Assembly: GCA_001584585.1 (NCBI GenBank)
Contig: LSYV01000009.1
Span: 1,599,312 to 1,663,311, forward strand
Source of the DNA: Gonium pectorale
Lineage: Eukaryota; Chlorophyta; Chlorophyceae; Chlamydomonadales; Volvocaceae
Length of the DNA stretch: 64,000 nucleotides
Direction of reading: 5' to 3'
Position 1 is the first letter of the stretch. Every line of letters starts with the position of its first letter. The notes under the pieces are model-generated. The model made no database searches, was not told the origin of the DNA, and saw only the letters and a program-made list of their open reading frames with translations. This document shows, piece by piece, positions 1 through 17,900 of this stretch. A program made the translations under genes and the position numbers.

Positions 1-1883
1 AGCTACGGCTTTCTTAAACCCGTGTATGTGTTCCAATCCCCTGTTAAGCTGCGGCCACGAAGCCCCATTTATGTGTTTCAAGCCCTGGCTGCCTGGTGTG
101 CAGCTGGGGCAGTCCTAGGCGCGGGCAGCCAGCGTCTGTGGCCCACTGAGGCCCAGCTTCGGATCCGGATCCGGTTCTAGATAGCCCGCTCTGGCAGGCG
201 GCCTCCTTCGCACATTGCAGACAGTCAGTTTTGGTTCGAGTGATCAAGGGTTTCGGTTCGTGGCTGTGTTCGGCTCGGGCGTTTGCACGGCTTGGGGCAT
301 TCTCCCGGGGGCCTCCTCTCGCCTGCATCGCAATGCCCGCCATGCAACCCTTCTCCCCTCAACCCTCTCAACCCCACGCCTCAACCCCCTCAGCCGCCAC
401 TCACGCACGCTTCCTCTAAATCCCTTGGGCGATCAAGCTCTTGTGCAACAATGTTATGTTATGCGCATTCAAACAAATGAGCGAGGGTCTTATCATATGC
501 ATGGCAAGACAGTTTGGGGACGCCGGCGTTACTTTGTCGTCTTCGGTTGCAACACGCAATGCCGAGAGTGCTGCATTGTAACGAAAGAAGCTACAAGTAA
601 GCTGTATGCAGCCGCACTCCCAACGCTGCCCTGAGCTGCGTGGCCCCCTTGGCCCCGACGCATGCCAGCCATCCCGCACTCTGGCCCCGCGAGAGCTCAA
701 GATAATGCGTTTTGCTGTGTGCATATCGTACGCAAACTCACGGAAGGCACGAGCGCATTGCGAATGGCGTGCTGGAAAATTGGACAGCAAAGTCCAATGC
801 TTGCGCCAACAAAGGTTTCCGAGGGCCTGGATCATTGTTATGTAGCCCTGTGCTCTCGCAGCGGTGCGGCCTCTGAGCGCCTGACCGTGCGGTCGTGCGG
901 TCAAGGCTCGCCGACCTTGCTTGCGTTCCCTGCTGTCTCCCCCGGCACCAAGCTCATTCTGGTGCCTGCCACGCCAGTAGCGCTGTGTTACTCCAGCCGA
1001 AGAGGGTGGGCGCGTTACCGAGGCAGTAGCGCGGCTCGTCCCTTCCGTAGAGCTGCTTTCCTTCATAAGGAGGGCGCGCGCCAGTCCCGGGCATTGTCAT
1101 CCGGGTACCATAACCGTAACCTAAGTGACCGACTTTGTGCCATTGGCCCTGCCTCCAAGCACTCTCTTTATCTCTATCTGCGGGTCCCAACCTTGGCCAT
1201 GGCCTCCCCGTCAAGCGCTACGATGTTCAGGTGTGTGGGTTTCTGTGCTGTCGCTCCGCGCTGCGTTGGGCTTGCTTCGGGTCGCTGCGGTTACTGGAGT
1301 AACCCGATTTTAGCAAGTGACGCATGCTCACCTCCTGAACCCACAGGATGAACGCAAGGCGCTGCGTGGCCGGTGCGGCGACCGCGCTGCTCCCGCAGCA
1401 CATGTGCATCTTGCCCGGCCGGTGAGTGGGGCGGCACGGCCGCAAGGGCTGAGTGCGCACGATAAAGAAAAGAGCCAGATGTCCTGTGGTCATGAAGCGT
1501 TGAGTGGTCGTAACTGGTTGACCGGGGGGCTAGGGTGGCGATGATGGCGGCTCCGCCATCCATCGCATGGCGTGGGTCGGTTGGGTCAGTCCTCGTGGCT
1601 AGGGGCTCTTGGGGCCTCTGCGGCCCCATGAGGTCTTCATTGCTGTTATCGGGGCACGAAAAGATAGTATGGGGTCGGCGTGGGGCACTCTGGCGACGCA
1701 GGGTCCCCCGTCCCGTAGCACTTTTATCAGTCAGCTGTCCAGCGCTGTATACCTGTCCAATATGGTGTCACCACCCGGAATAATAACTTGACACAATGGC
1801 CTGCCCGAGTGGGGCGGGGCCAGTCAGCCGTGAACCTCAACTCTTGACCGCTCTCGTCCCCTGTCGCCCTCCCGCCCCCTCAG
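1..1883. other. No recognisable gene; probable upstream/intronic sequence
   Basis: I see no conserved protein segment, tRNA or repeat array here. The open frames on both strands are short, start at arbitrary positions and give no family signature. The stretch ends with a polypyrimidine-rich acceptor (CCCCCTCAG, ending at 1883), so at least its 3' end is likely intron of the kinase-like gene that follows. Upstream exons of that gene could lie here, but I cannot place them. Confidence 0.5.
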
Positions 1884-4487
1884 GCTCGGCATTACTCGAC
1901 CTATCACACTGCAAAGGAGTGCGACGTCCCAGTGGGGACGCTGCGTCGCCTCAGAGCTGCCGCTGCCGCTGCCCAGTCAACCGCTGACCGGCCCGCCTGC
2001 CTCCAACGACGCCCAAGGCGACCTTGAGCTGTTTGAGCTGTGCCTTCGCTACTGCACACCGCTGCCCGCTCCCCTCGAGAGCCGTCGCCCTCCCTCCCAC
2101 GGCAGCAGCTTCGACTGCGCTCCCGCTCCCGCCCCCGCACCCACCGCCCCCGCCCCAGCGCCCACCGCGCCCATCGCGCCGGCGCCCGCGCCCGCGCCCA
2201 TCACCTCCCGCCTCGAGGAAATTCGGTCTCTGGTGTCTGGCGACCCCAGCTCGCCGCCCGACCTCACCAAGCTGTCCCTGAGGTACCTGCGCCGCGTACA
2301 CTTCGTCCTGCGCGAGCTCGTCTGCTTCACGTTCGCCCAGCCAGTGCTGCACTGGCTGCCAGACCTGGTGCCCCTAGGCGTTACGCCCGAGCAGCTCTAC
2401 TCCACCGCCGCCGCCGTGGAGCGCCTCGTCGACTCTCTCCCGTCGGCCCCGCCCACGGCCGAGGCCCTGGAGGCTGCCACGGGCCGCGTCTTCATGGCGC
2501 GGCAGGAGGTCGCGCTGCGCGTCGCGGGCTGCAGCGACGCCAAGGACGCCGTGGAGCGGCTGCCGGCGCTGACGGCCAATGCGTTCACAGCCGCTTCCAC
2601 CAACCTGCGCCACCTGCGGCGACCGCAGCTGCTGCAGGCGGGGCTGTATGGGCACCAGGTCTGGGCCGTACCCCGCGCCGACGCCGCCAACGCGGCCCCT
2701 GCCGCCCGCGCCAGCGCACCCTCAGCCGCTCTCTCCGCCTCCTCCACCGCCTCCCCGTCAGCCTCCTCCGTGGGATCGCTTCCCGCCCTCTTGTCTTCCG
2801 CCACTCTCCCCGCCTCCTCCACCGCCTCCCCATCAAGCGCCTCCTCCGCCACCCCCTCAGGAATGCTTCCCGCCCTCCTGTCTCCCGCCTCTTCCGCCTC
2901 TTTCCCCGCCTCCTCCACTGCCTCCTCCAAAGCCGCCTGCTCGACCGCCTCCACGGGATCGCTTCCCGCCCTCTTGTCTCCCGCCTCCTCCTCCGCTACT
3001 TCTACCCCCACCTCCCTCCCCTCAGCAACCTCCTCGGCAGCCTCCAAAGCCGCCTCCTCTTCCTCAGCCTCCTCTTCAGCCTCCTCCTCGGCAGCCGCCT
3101 TCCCCCCGGTCCGCTCGACCGGGGCCTGCCCGCACGGCTTCGTGGTCAAGGTGGTCCCCTGCCACAGCCGCGACAGGTACGCCCACCTGCAGTGCGGCGG
3201 CGCCCTGCCCGGTGGCAAGCGGGTCAACCCGGGGGACCTGCTCTCTGTGGAGGAGGCGGCCGTGGAACCCATCAACGCGGGTGGCCTGCAGGACGCCTCG
3301 GTGGCGCTCCACGGCGGGGGCAGGCCCTTCCTCGCGCTGCTCTACGTCACCGTGCGCCCGCTGCAGGGCCCACCCCACGTCCGCGGGTACGACCTGGAGG
3401 TCGTGTTCGTTTTCGAGTACAAGCCCCAGGGCGACGGCCTGCAGGCGATGCGGAGCCGCGCCAAGGCCATCATTGGCGCCGCCGAAGCCGAGATTGACGC
3501 GGAGGAGGCGCCGGATGCGTCTGGGGCGGATCCCGGCGGCTCGGCGGCCCCAGTCGCGGCGGCTGTTACGGCGGTGTCGGAGCGCGCGGCGCTCTCGCTA
3601 GTGGCGACGGTGGAGGAGATGGTGGGCGCGATGGCGGCGGCACTGGCGCAGCTGCACGGTCTGGGCTTCGTGGCCAGCGGTGAGCGGTTGAACCACACTG
3701 GGGCGGGCCGTGACGGGGCATGGGAGTGGAGGGCGTAAGGGGTGGGGCGGAGGGCCGGTGTCCACGCCGTAGGGAGGCATGCGTCTGGGGCGGGGCGAGG
3801 GCCGAATCAATGCGGCTGTGTCTTTCCGCGCCACTGCTATTGGCGCAGTCGGGTGCAGTCGGGCACCGTCCCTTCGTGTGGCCCCCCTCCCGTGCCCCGG
3901 GCGCTCTCCCCCCTCCCGTGCCCCGGGCGCTTTCCTCCCCCCTCGTGTGCGCCGGAGCCGCCCTCGCCCCTCGCCCGCTCCTGGTGCGGCCCTGTCTTGC
4001 AGCAGCGCGCCTGCCGGGGCCCCTCCCTCGTGGTGCGGCCTCCTTGCGACTCGGGCTGATGCTGCTCCTCGCCCCTTCCCCGCCCGCCCTCCCTCCTACC
4101 ATCCCGCAGACAACAAGCCTGTTAACTTCCTACCCGGGGCGCGGCAAGGCCGCGGGCTGCTCACCGGCAGCGAGGCGGTGGAGCCCTGCGGCCCGCACCA
4201 GTGGGGTGCGGGCTGCACACCAGCGACTACGCCGCGCCCGAGCAGATAGGCTGCAACCCCCGGCGATACCAGGCTAGCGACGTGTGGTCCCTGGGCAGCT
4301 GCTGTTGAAGGAGGCGGCCATGGCGGCGTGGCGCCAGGACCTGGATGAGGTGAACGCGCTGCTCAAGGCCCCCAACGGCCCCAGTGCCCGCCTGCTGAGC
4401 TTCGTGGCCGCCTGCCAGAGGCCCGTGATTGGCGAGCGGCCCACGGTGGCGGAGGTGGCCGCGATGCTGGGCGGGGCGGCGCTGTGA
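1884..4487 (+). CDS. Protein-kinase-like protein, frame broken twice near the C-terminus
   Basis: A long exon (about 1884-3679) is open without an obvious ATG. It encodes a Pro/Ala-rich leader, a helical segment (VLRELVCFTFAQP), a long Ser/Ala-rich low-complexity stretch (about 2700-3110) and a globular part ending LVATVEEMVGAMAAALAQLHGLGF. A GTGAGC donor at 3680 and a CCCGCAG acceptor before 4112 join it in phase to SDNKPVNFL, which resembles a degenerate kinase catalytic loop. The kinase APE motif (YAAPEQ, about 4225) and the DVWSLG motif (about 4279) lie in another frame. The C-terminal lobe (AACQRPVIGERPTVAEVAAML, ending with TGA at 4485-4487) lies in a third. One shift falls in a G-rich run near 4200, the other at 4296. 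Either these are sequencing indels or the gene is decaying. The N-lobe glycine loop, catalytic HRD and DFG are not evident, so it may be a pseudokinase. The true start is unknown. Confidence 0.55.
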
Positions 4488-5264
4488 GGCGGAGGGGAGG
4501 GGAGGAGAGGGGAGGGGCCGGCGTTTAGGGCAGCCGAAGCGGCTTCAGGGGAGAGCGGGTTGTGGTGGTGTGGTGTGTGGTGTGGCTTCCACACCAACTC
4601 GGTCGCAGGGTTTGTTGAAGGGCCGTCGGGCAGAAAAGCGCACGCGGGCGTGAACGTGCTTGCGCGGAGCATAGCGTTGTCATCATTACTGTCGTCATTA
4701 ACAGCTGGTTGAAGTACTTCATAAGAAAACCTATAACGCTATAAGCGTCTCCAGCGCGCCACGACTGTGGTCCAATACGGTGACGTACATTTGACACATC
4801 GTGGTGCGGGCAGCGGCTGTGCAGGCTGAGCGTATGGGTGTGCGTGCAGGTGGCCGTACAGTGGCAGTGATGGCTTTACATATACATAGCTCCTAGTGCA
4901 TTTCGAGCGAACATGCCGAGAGGCGTTACTCGATTGGTCGACTGGCCAAGTTGCACGTTGGACGAGGACTAAGGGCTCCGCCCATTATTGCTGAAAGTGC
5001 CTGCCCGACAGGCTTGGGTTCGGGGTTTCCGATCACTGCTGTGCTAGCTGCAGGGTGGGATAAGCGTGCAGGTTGGAGCTCGTTGTAGCGGTTGTCGTTG
5101 ATTGGCGACGTTGTACGGTGTGGGCAGCAGGCTGCTGTCCACGTCAGCCCTATTTTGGTGGCCCTTATTGAGGCCTTTAGGAAGCGGGTGGCAGGGTTGT
5201 TTGGCGGAAACAGCAGTGCCCTTGCGCCGCAGCAGTGCGTTGCATCGGCCTCTCGGGTCGACGC

Positions 5265-5292
5265 CCCGGGCGAACGGGCCTGTTCGCCCGGG
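5265..5292. repeat. Short perfect inverted repeat (hairpin)
   Basis: CCCGGGCGAAC at 5265-5275 is exactly complementary to GTTCGCCCGGG at 5282-5292, leaving a 6-base loop. It would fold as an 11-bp GC-rich stem. It lies in non-coding sequence with no adjacent T-run, so no function can be assigned. Confidence 0.6.
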
Positions 5293-6684
5293 CAAAGAGA
5301 GCGAAAGAGAAGTCTGCAGATAGAGGGGGAGAGAGGGAGTCTGCCGCCAACACGCGGAAGTACGTTGATTGGCCGCGATGTAACGAGCTGGGTTTTCAGG
5401 ATCGTACGATGCAGGTGCATGCATGTGGTACGGCATGGTACGGCATCATCTTCCGTGTCCATTGAAACGCAGCCATGCATCGAACACACGCCCCGGCCTG
5501 AGTTTTGGATCCGCATCGCACGGGTACACGGAAAGGCTCCGCGGCTCTGAATGTCAAGGTAATGTGAAGGCTCCGCGGCTCTCCTCAGTCTCGTCCTGCC
5601 ATCGTGGTGCCCTCTGGCTCAGCGCCAGGGGCGGCACTGCTGGTGCTGCTGCTTGGGTTGCATGTGGGGTGAACGGTCGGGGCCGGCCAGAAAGAAGGGA
5701 AGCAAGCCTGACCCGACCGCGCGACCGGGGCTGGGAGGTGGGCACGGTTGTTGTGATCTGGGCATTCAAAAGGAGCTGGTCGGGGTGGGACGGCTGAGGA
5801 ACGGCATGAATGCGCTGGGCTTTGCCTGGAGGTCACAATTCCCAAGGCTGTTGCGGGATGTGACTCTCCTAGCCGAACTCATCCCGGGCTAGAGACGGAG
5901 CCGCCTGGCCATGCAATCCGTGTAGGAAGAGGCCGGCGTGTTCCGCTGAGCAATAGACGGAGGCCGTACGCAGGGCGTGCAGGTGCGGGGGTACTATAGC
6001 GGAGTCTGTCTGTTTGACAGTGTACGTACGTACGAGCGGCTTTGGGGCTACCAGCCCGGAGCGGTGGCCCCGGCCTACGCCTTGCAGGACCACACCTTCG
6101 CACTCTCTCTGGCATCTCCCGGGCCTGGCTCGCCGCCGCTCTCCTCACTCTGGATCGCCTCGAGGCGCCTGGGCCGCCGCCTGCACCCTTGCCTTTCTTG
6201 GACAGGCCTGGACGAAGTCACTGCTCTCCTGCCCCTGAACTGCTCGCAGCAGTTTCCCGATGGCAGGTCGGCTACCCAGGTGCCAAAGTACTTGCGAATT
6301 GTCTCCGTCTGAAAAACTATGTATATGTTCCATTGTCCGAGTACCTAGTCACCGCATCAGCTAACGCCCGGTGCTCGGTTCGCCTCCGGCACTCAAGTTG
6401 ACCCGCTGGGCCTTGCTGGCGACGGGTGGGAACCATGCCGCCGCAGCACGCACGGCGGCTTTGCCATGGGCGATACGGGTGATAGCAAGGGCAAGGGTGG
6501 GGCTACACCTGGGGCAGGGGTGGTTTACTCGTATGGTTTACCCCTGTCCACCTGCTCACCAGGCGAGGAAACGTGCGGACAGAGTCCACTTGATGCAACT
6601 CCACCTCCCTGTTGTCTCTCACGGGCATCAGCTCAACATGCCGTACAACTTTGTGGCATATGCCGTACCACACGCACCGCATAC

Positions 6685-6731
6685 ACCCACAGCCGCATAC
6701 ACACAGATACAGCCGCATACACAGAGATACA
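6685..6731. repeat. Degenerate tandem repeat (about 20-bp unit)
   Basis: Two to two-and-a-half imperfect copies of a CA-rich unit containing AGCCGCATACACA(C/G)AGATAC lie about 160 bases upstream of the helicase start codon. This looks like a simple minisatellite. Confidence 0.5.
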
Positions 6732-6889
6732 ACTCTCATCCAAGTGATGCTGACAATTGTTGCAAGGACGTTCGTCGGATGTACCACCACATAATTTAGG
6801 AATGGGGCCGTCGCGCCGGTTGACTCCTAGTTGACCTGTAGCTCTCTCAAAGCACGAGATCTGCATATCTTATTAAACCCATCGTCACG

Positions 6890-13449
<6,560 letters not shown>

Positions 13450-14916
13450 CGGCGACGGGAGACGGTGTGAGGCCTGGCCATGATATTTGGCCATGGCGCA
13501 TTGGAGCGGCCTTCGCACCTGGTCTTGCATGGTACAGTGTAGCCTGACTGGGCGCTTTGCACGCCGTGCTCGTCGGGAGTTTAATGGTACGGTCGGCGCA
13601 AAGCTGTACATTGCCTGCGTGACGAAACAGATAGACGCCGTACAGTTGGTTGTGTATACGATCTCGGACGCAAGAAGATGAAAGAGCAATTGTGGACATG
13701 ACACAAACCTGAGCGGCACAGAAAACCATCATTACTAGAGCTGGTCTGTTAGGCGAGCATTAGGAGCCCTGCCTGCCCTGGGTACCCGCGCTGGAGTGGG
13801 GCGTACACATAATCATAGTGGGGCGGACTCGACCAGACCGCACATGCGCATTCATGCAACGTCTCTCGGCACGAGGGATGAGCACGTGTGCGTCTGTCCC
13901 TGTGCGCAATTCATAAAAAGGCCCCACGGGCGGCAATTATGACTCTGGGTATCAGATGTGGGCCCGGGCCGCGGTGTTGACGTTTACGGCTGATGGCTGT
14001 CTTCAATGCTTCGGCTCTGGATACTCCAGCAGTTGTGTTTGCATGCTCTGACCTGTATCCGATCTCGTTGACCCTCGTTGTCTGCAGTCCCGTCCTTTGC
14101 ATTGTTGCGGAATTGTGTAGCGGGGTTGCGGCGGTAGTCTCCTGCGCTGCAATGTCCGCCTTTCATGGTGGCCCCCGTGGGAGCAGTCCTGGACGAGTAG
14201 GTGCGTTCAGTTAGGGCCCACACAGCCACCGCCGTATTCCACCGTTTGTCAAATTTGTGCTTACGATATACGGTGCAATGCCGCCCGACCAGGGCATGCG
14301 ACTATCATCAATGCTTTTAACTGTGGGCGGGGACCGGGGGGGAGCAGGAGTGTAGGCACGTTTGCCCTGTCCCTGCTAAATATGAAATGTGCGAGCCCAC
14401 ATCTACGGTCATGCACACTCTAAGGCGCGACGTTTCCAGTAGGGTGGGCGGGTTGGTACAAGGAAAGGCGGGCAAAGCTACGAGCAGGCGCCCCCCTCAT
14501 GATCCACCTGCTACACGTGTGGCTCGACTAAGATTGCCTGCCCAGCATTGCGGTGCGCTTCTCCCGCGCACTGCTGCACGGCCCTTCCCACCGGGCCGCA
14601 TCCGGCCTACGTGGCCTTACGGCACCGTTACGAACGCAACCGTGTCGGACTTCCGCTGCGCTGCGCAAATGGTTCATACCGCTCATACGCAAGATTGGCA
14701 ATGTCTTAAAGTCTTCACACGCACGAACCGTGACGATGCTGGGTTGCATGACGAAGTTTGCCCCTAAACCTCCGCTTCATTCGCACGCGACATAAACCTG
14801 ATAACTTTGATGTCTTCTATGGATGAGAAACTCTGGATTACCTGCTTGCTTGTGGTTGCTGCCTGGTGAGGCGCATTCTGTGCTGCTGCCTTGCAACACA
14901 GAGCTTGATATTGGTT
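13450..14916. other. Intergenic, no gene seen
   Basis: About 1.5 kb between the helicase stop and the first confident GH9 exon. It has lower GC content than the flanking exons and no conserved coding segment. It should contain the helicase 3' end and the GH9 promoter, and perhaps a 5' untranslated exon of the GH9 gene. No element can be marked with confidence. Confidence 0.5.
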
Positions 14917-17900
14917 ATGATCAGCATCTTATGTTGCAGGCAGCTGGCGACCGCGGCAAGCGGCTTCAATGTGCTTCAAACGCCGTGGAAAACGCTGGAA
15001 GTTAACGACAAGGACAGGTACGGAGGGCACGGTGCGCGCGTGCGTGGTGCCACCGTGGTGTTGATGGGAACTGACATGTTCTCCCCCCGGCCCCGGGCGG
15101 CCGGGCCCCAGCCACAAGGGCGCATTGAAGGCAGACGTGATTGAAGTAACCCACCGTCCCCCACCGTGCTCTTGTCCTTCTCTGCAGGCTTCTCCCCTGG
15201 GTCAGCTACGAGAGCCGGCTTGTCGCGGGGCTGCACTTCCTTCAGGCCCCAACCAGCGTGTCTACGGCGCTAACGGAGGCCAACTACCTCATCTACAGCA
15301 GCCAAGGTCGGGCGCCTGCAAGGGTTTGCTTCATGTCTTGGGACTGCGGATCATGAGCCGCCAGTGGAGTTTGCTTGGGACAGGCCAGCGTCCCTGCCTC
15401 GCGGTCCCCACCCGCACCTCCGCGACCTGTGCTTGGCCCCTCCCATCCCCGCCCCATGGCCTTGCAGATCCCGCGTATGCGACGCCCGTCCGACCAAAGC
15501 TGGTGACGTACCGCTCTCGTGTGCTGTGGGCGTCGCTGGCCCCCAGCCCCAACAACCTGCAGCCGTTCCGCCTGGGCTACCACGCCTTCCTGCAGCTGCC
15601 CTCCTCGCTCAAGGACGGGGCGGCCTACAGGTTTAACGTCTCGGCGGCCGTGTTCGGCACAGCCAGCAGCTTCCTGCTGCAGGTGGACGAGGGCAACACG
15701 CTCAACACAAACATACGCGTCAACCAGGTAGGCCGCGAAGGGCGTGTGGGGAAGCATCATGGCTTGAGCGCATCTGCGTTATTGTTGGGACGAGAGCGGC
15801 AGCACCGTGTTGCCGTGTGCGTGGCCTTGCTTTGTCCGATGCATGCTGCCTCCGGTTTCCCGTCCGCGCCCCCGCCGGCGCCCTCCCCCAGGTGGGCTAC
15901 CCGTTGTCCGGCCCCAAGCTGGGCTTCGTGGGCGCGTGGCTTGGTTCCTCCGTCTCCACGCCGCCCTACGCGCACGTGGCGCTGCAGCTGCCGGGCGGGA
16001 GCGGCACTGCGTGGTCCGTGCTGCACGCCGCCAACGGGACGGCAGTGCTGACTGGTGCGTGGGCGCGGGGGGCTGCATTGTGAGGTGACATCGGACGGAC
16101 AGCCACCCGTCTTACAGCAGTTGCGAGGCTAAGTTTGCGAGGCTAAGGTTAAGAGCTGGGGGCTTTGCCAGTATGCAAGTGCTGCTTGAGCGGCGTTTGT
16201 CGCATTGCTTGGCCTTGACATTCGTACCGAAATGGCTGGCATCGCGGTGACTCGGCCTTCCTGTCCGCTGCCTACGTCCCTGCTTGTACGGCTTCAGGCA
16301 GCCTCCAGCCCTACGTCCCCACGGCCTCGACCGACAACAGCACCAACGCACCTGACCTGTACACGGGCCAGCGCGTCTGGGTGGCCGACTTCTCGGCGCT
16401 GTCCACGCCAGGGCGCTACGTGCTGCGCATCCCGGGCCTGGGTGTGTCGCACGCCTTCCTCGTCTCCGCCGATGCCCTCAAGGCGGTTCTGGGGGTACTG
16501 GCTCGCGGCGTGTACGGCCAGCGCTGCGGCGTGGCTCTGGACGCGGAGTACCTGTCGCCGTGGGGGGCCACCCGCCCCGAGGCCTGCCACACCACGGACG
16601 CTGACGTGCTGTCGGTGTCGCCGCCGCCCGCTTGGTTCAGCAGCAGGCAAGCAACCCGAACGACGGATTGGCAGAGGGGGGTCCAAGCCATGGCCTGCAA
16701 ACCTTAAAGGAGACCCTGAGATTAGCCAGTATCCCGAGCTGGAGCTGCAGTGCCGGAATCGCGCTCATTGGCATTCAAGCGCTTTGCACTGAGGCCATGC
16801 ACGGTATGTGTGCTCCGTGGCACCCATCTGCTTCGCCTCTCTCACCCTCCGCAGGATGCCAGTGCCCAACCCGACGCCCAACATGACCACCCTGCCTGTC
16901 AACGCCACCACCGGCAGCTACTGGCTGCCCCAGCAGCCCGGGGGCACCCGCATTTCGTCGGTGGGGGGCCACCACGACGCCGGTGACTATGGCAAATACG
17001 TGGTCAGCAGCGGCCTGATGGTGGGCTGGCTCATGATTGGCCTTGAGGTGATGGGCGCCACACACGACAACCTGCCGCTGCCCGAGGCGGGGGACGGCAT
17101 CCCGGACATCATGCAGGAGGCGGAGTGGGAGCTGACCTACATGGAGGGCATGCAGGACACGGACGGAGGGGTGTACTGCGTCGTCAAGCCAAACACCACC
17201 GCCGGAGGTGAGGGACTAAACCAACAAAACGATGCGACTAGGAGGCGAGGACGAGAGCGAGAGCGAGCTGGTAGCTCACCACAGCTGGGAGTCCGTGTGC
17301 GCGTGCGGAATACTAACAGAGTGCTTCGGTAGGAAGGTACCTGCATTTAGGAGCACTTTGCATGACGGAAGTTTTAAACGCGCCCCCTCATGCAGATTAC
17401 TATGAGGGCCACCTGCCCTGCGGCACTCCCGGCAAGGACAGCTGCAACCAAGCCGCGAACGACCCAAGGCGCGGTCCCCGCATCGCCTGGCCCAAGGACA
17501 CCACCTGCACTGCCCAGGTAGGGACGGGAGAGGGCAGCTGCTGCGTTAGGATCTCTGTCATGGTTTACGCCCCTGTAATGCCCTGAGCCTTGGACGCCTC
17601 TCTGTCCATCTTGCAGTTTGCAGCAGCCATGGCGCGAGCTGCCCGCTCACGCTGGTTCAAGAAGTTCCGGCCCGCGGCGGCGGCGCGCTACCTGTCCCGC
17701 GCCAAGGCTGCGTGGAACTTTCTGGCCACCAATGCCCCTTTTGGCGCGCTGTGCTACCACTTCTACGGCTGCATGGGCGTGGTGACGGCGGGCGAGGCGG
17801 TGCGGCCTGCATGGGAGAAGGCCTATGTCTGCTACGACAGCAAGGTGTGAGAGCGCGCTCACGTGCCGTCGTCACCCTAGCTCTGGCAGCACGTTCGCCG

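Larger units (their letters stand above)
4488..6889. other. Intergenic, no gene seen
   Basis: About 2.4 kb between the kinase-like and helicase genes. No conserved coding segment is visible on either strand. It contains a short perfect hairpin at 5265-5292 and a degenerate CA-rich tandem repeat at about 6685-6731. The 3' untranslated region of the upstream gene and the promoter of the helicase gene must lie here, but I cannot mark either reliably. Confidence 0.5.

Noticed and set aside
215..1351. Several overlapping ORFs of 60-229 codons near the window start
   Set aside because: They overlap in several frames on both strands, show no conserved motif and have no supporting splice structure.
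2397..3275. Glu/Ala-rich minus-strand ORF of 292 codons
   Set aside because: Antisense of the Ser/Ala-rich region of the kinase-like gene. It has no initiating context and no conserved segment.
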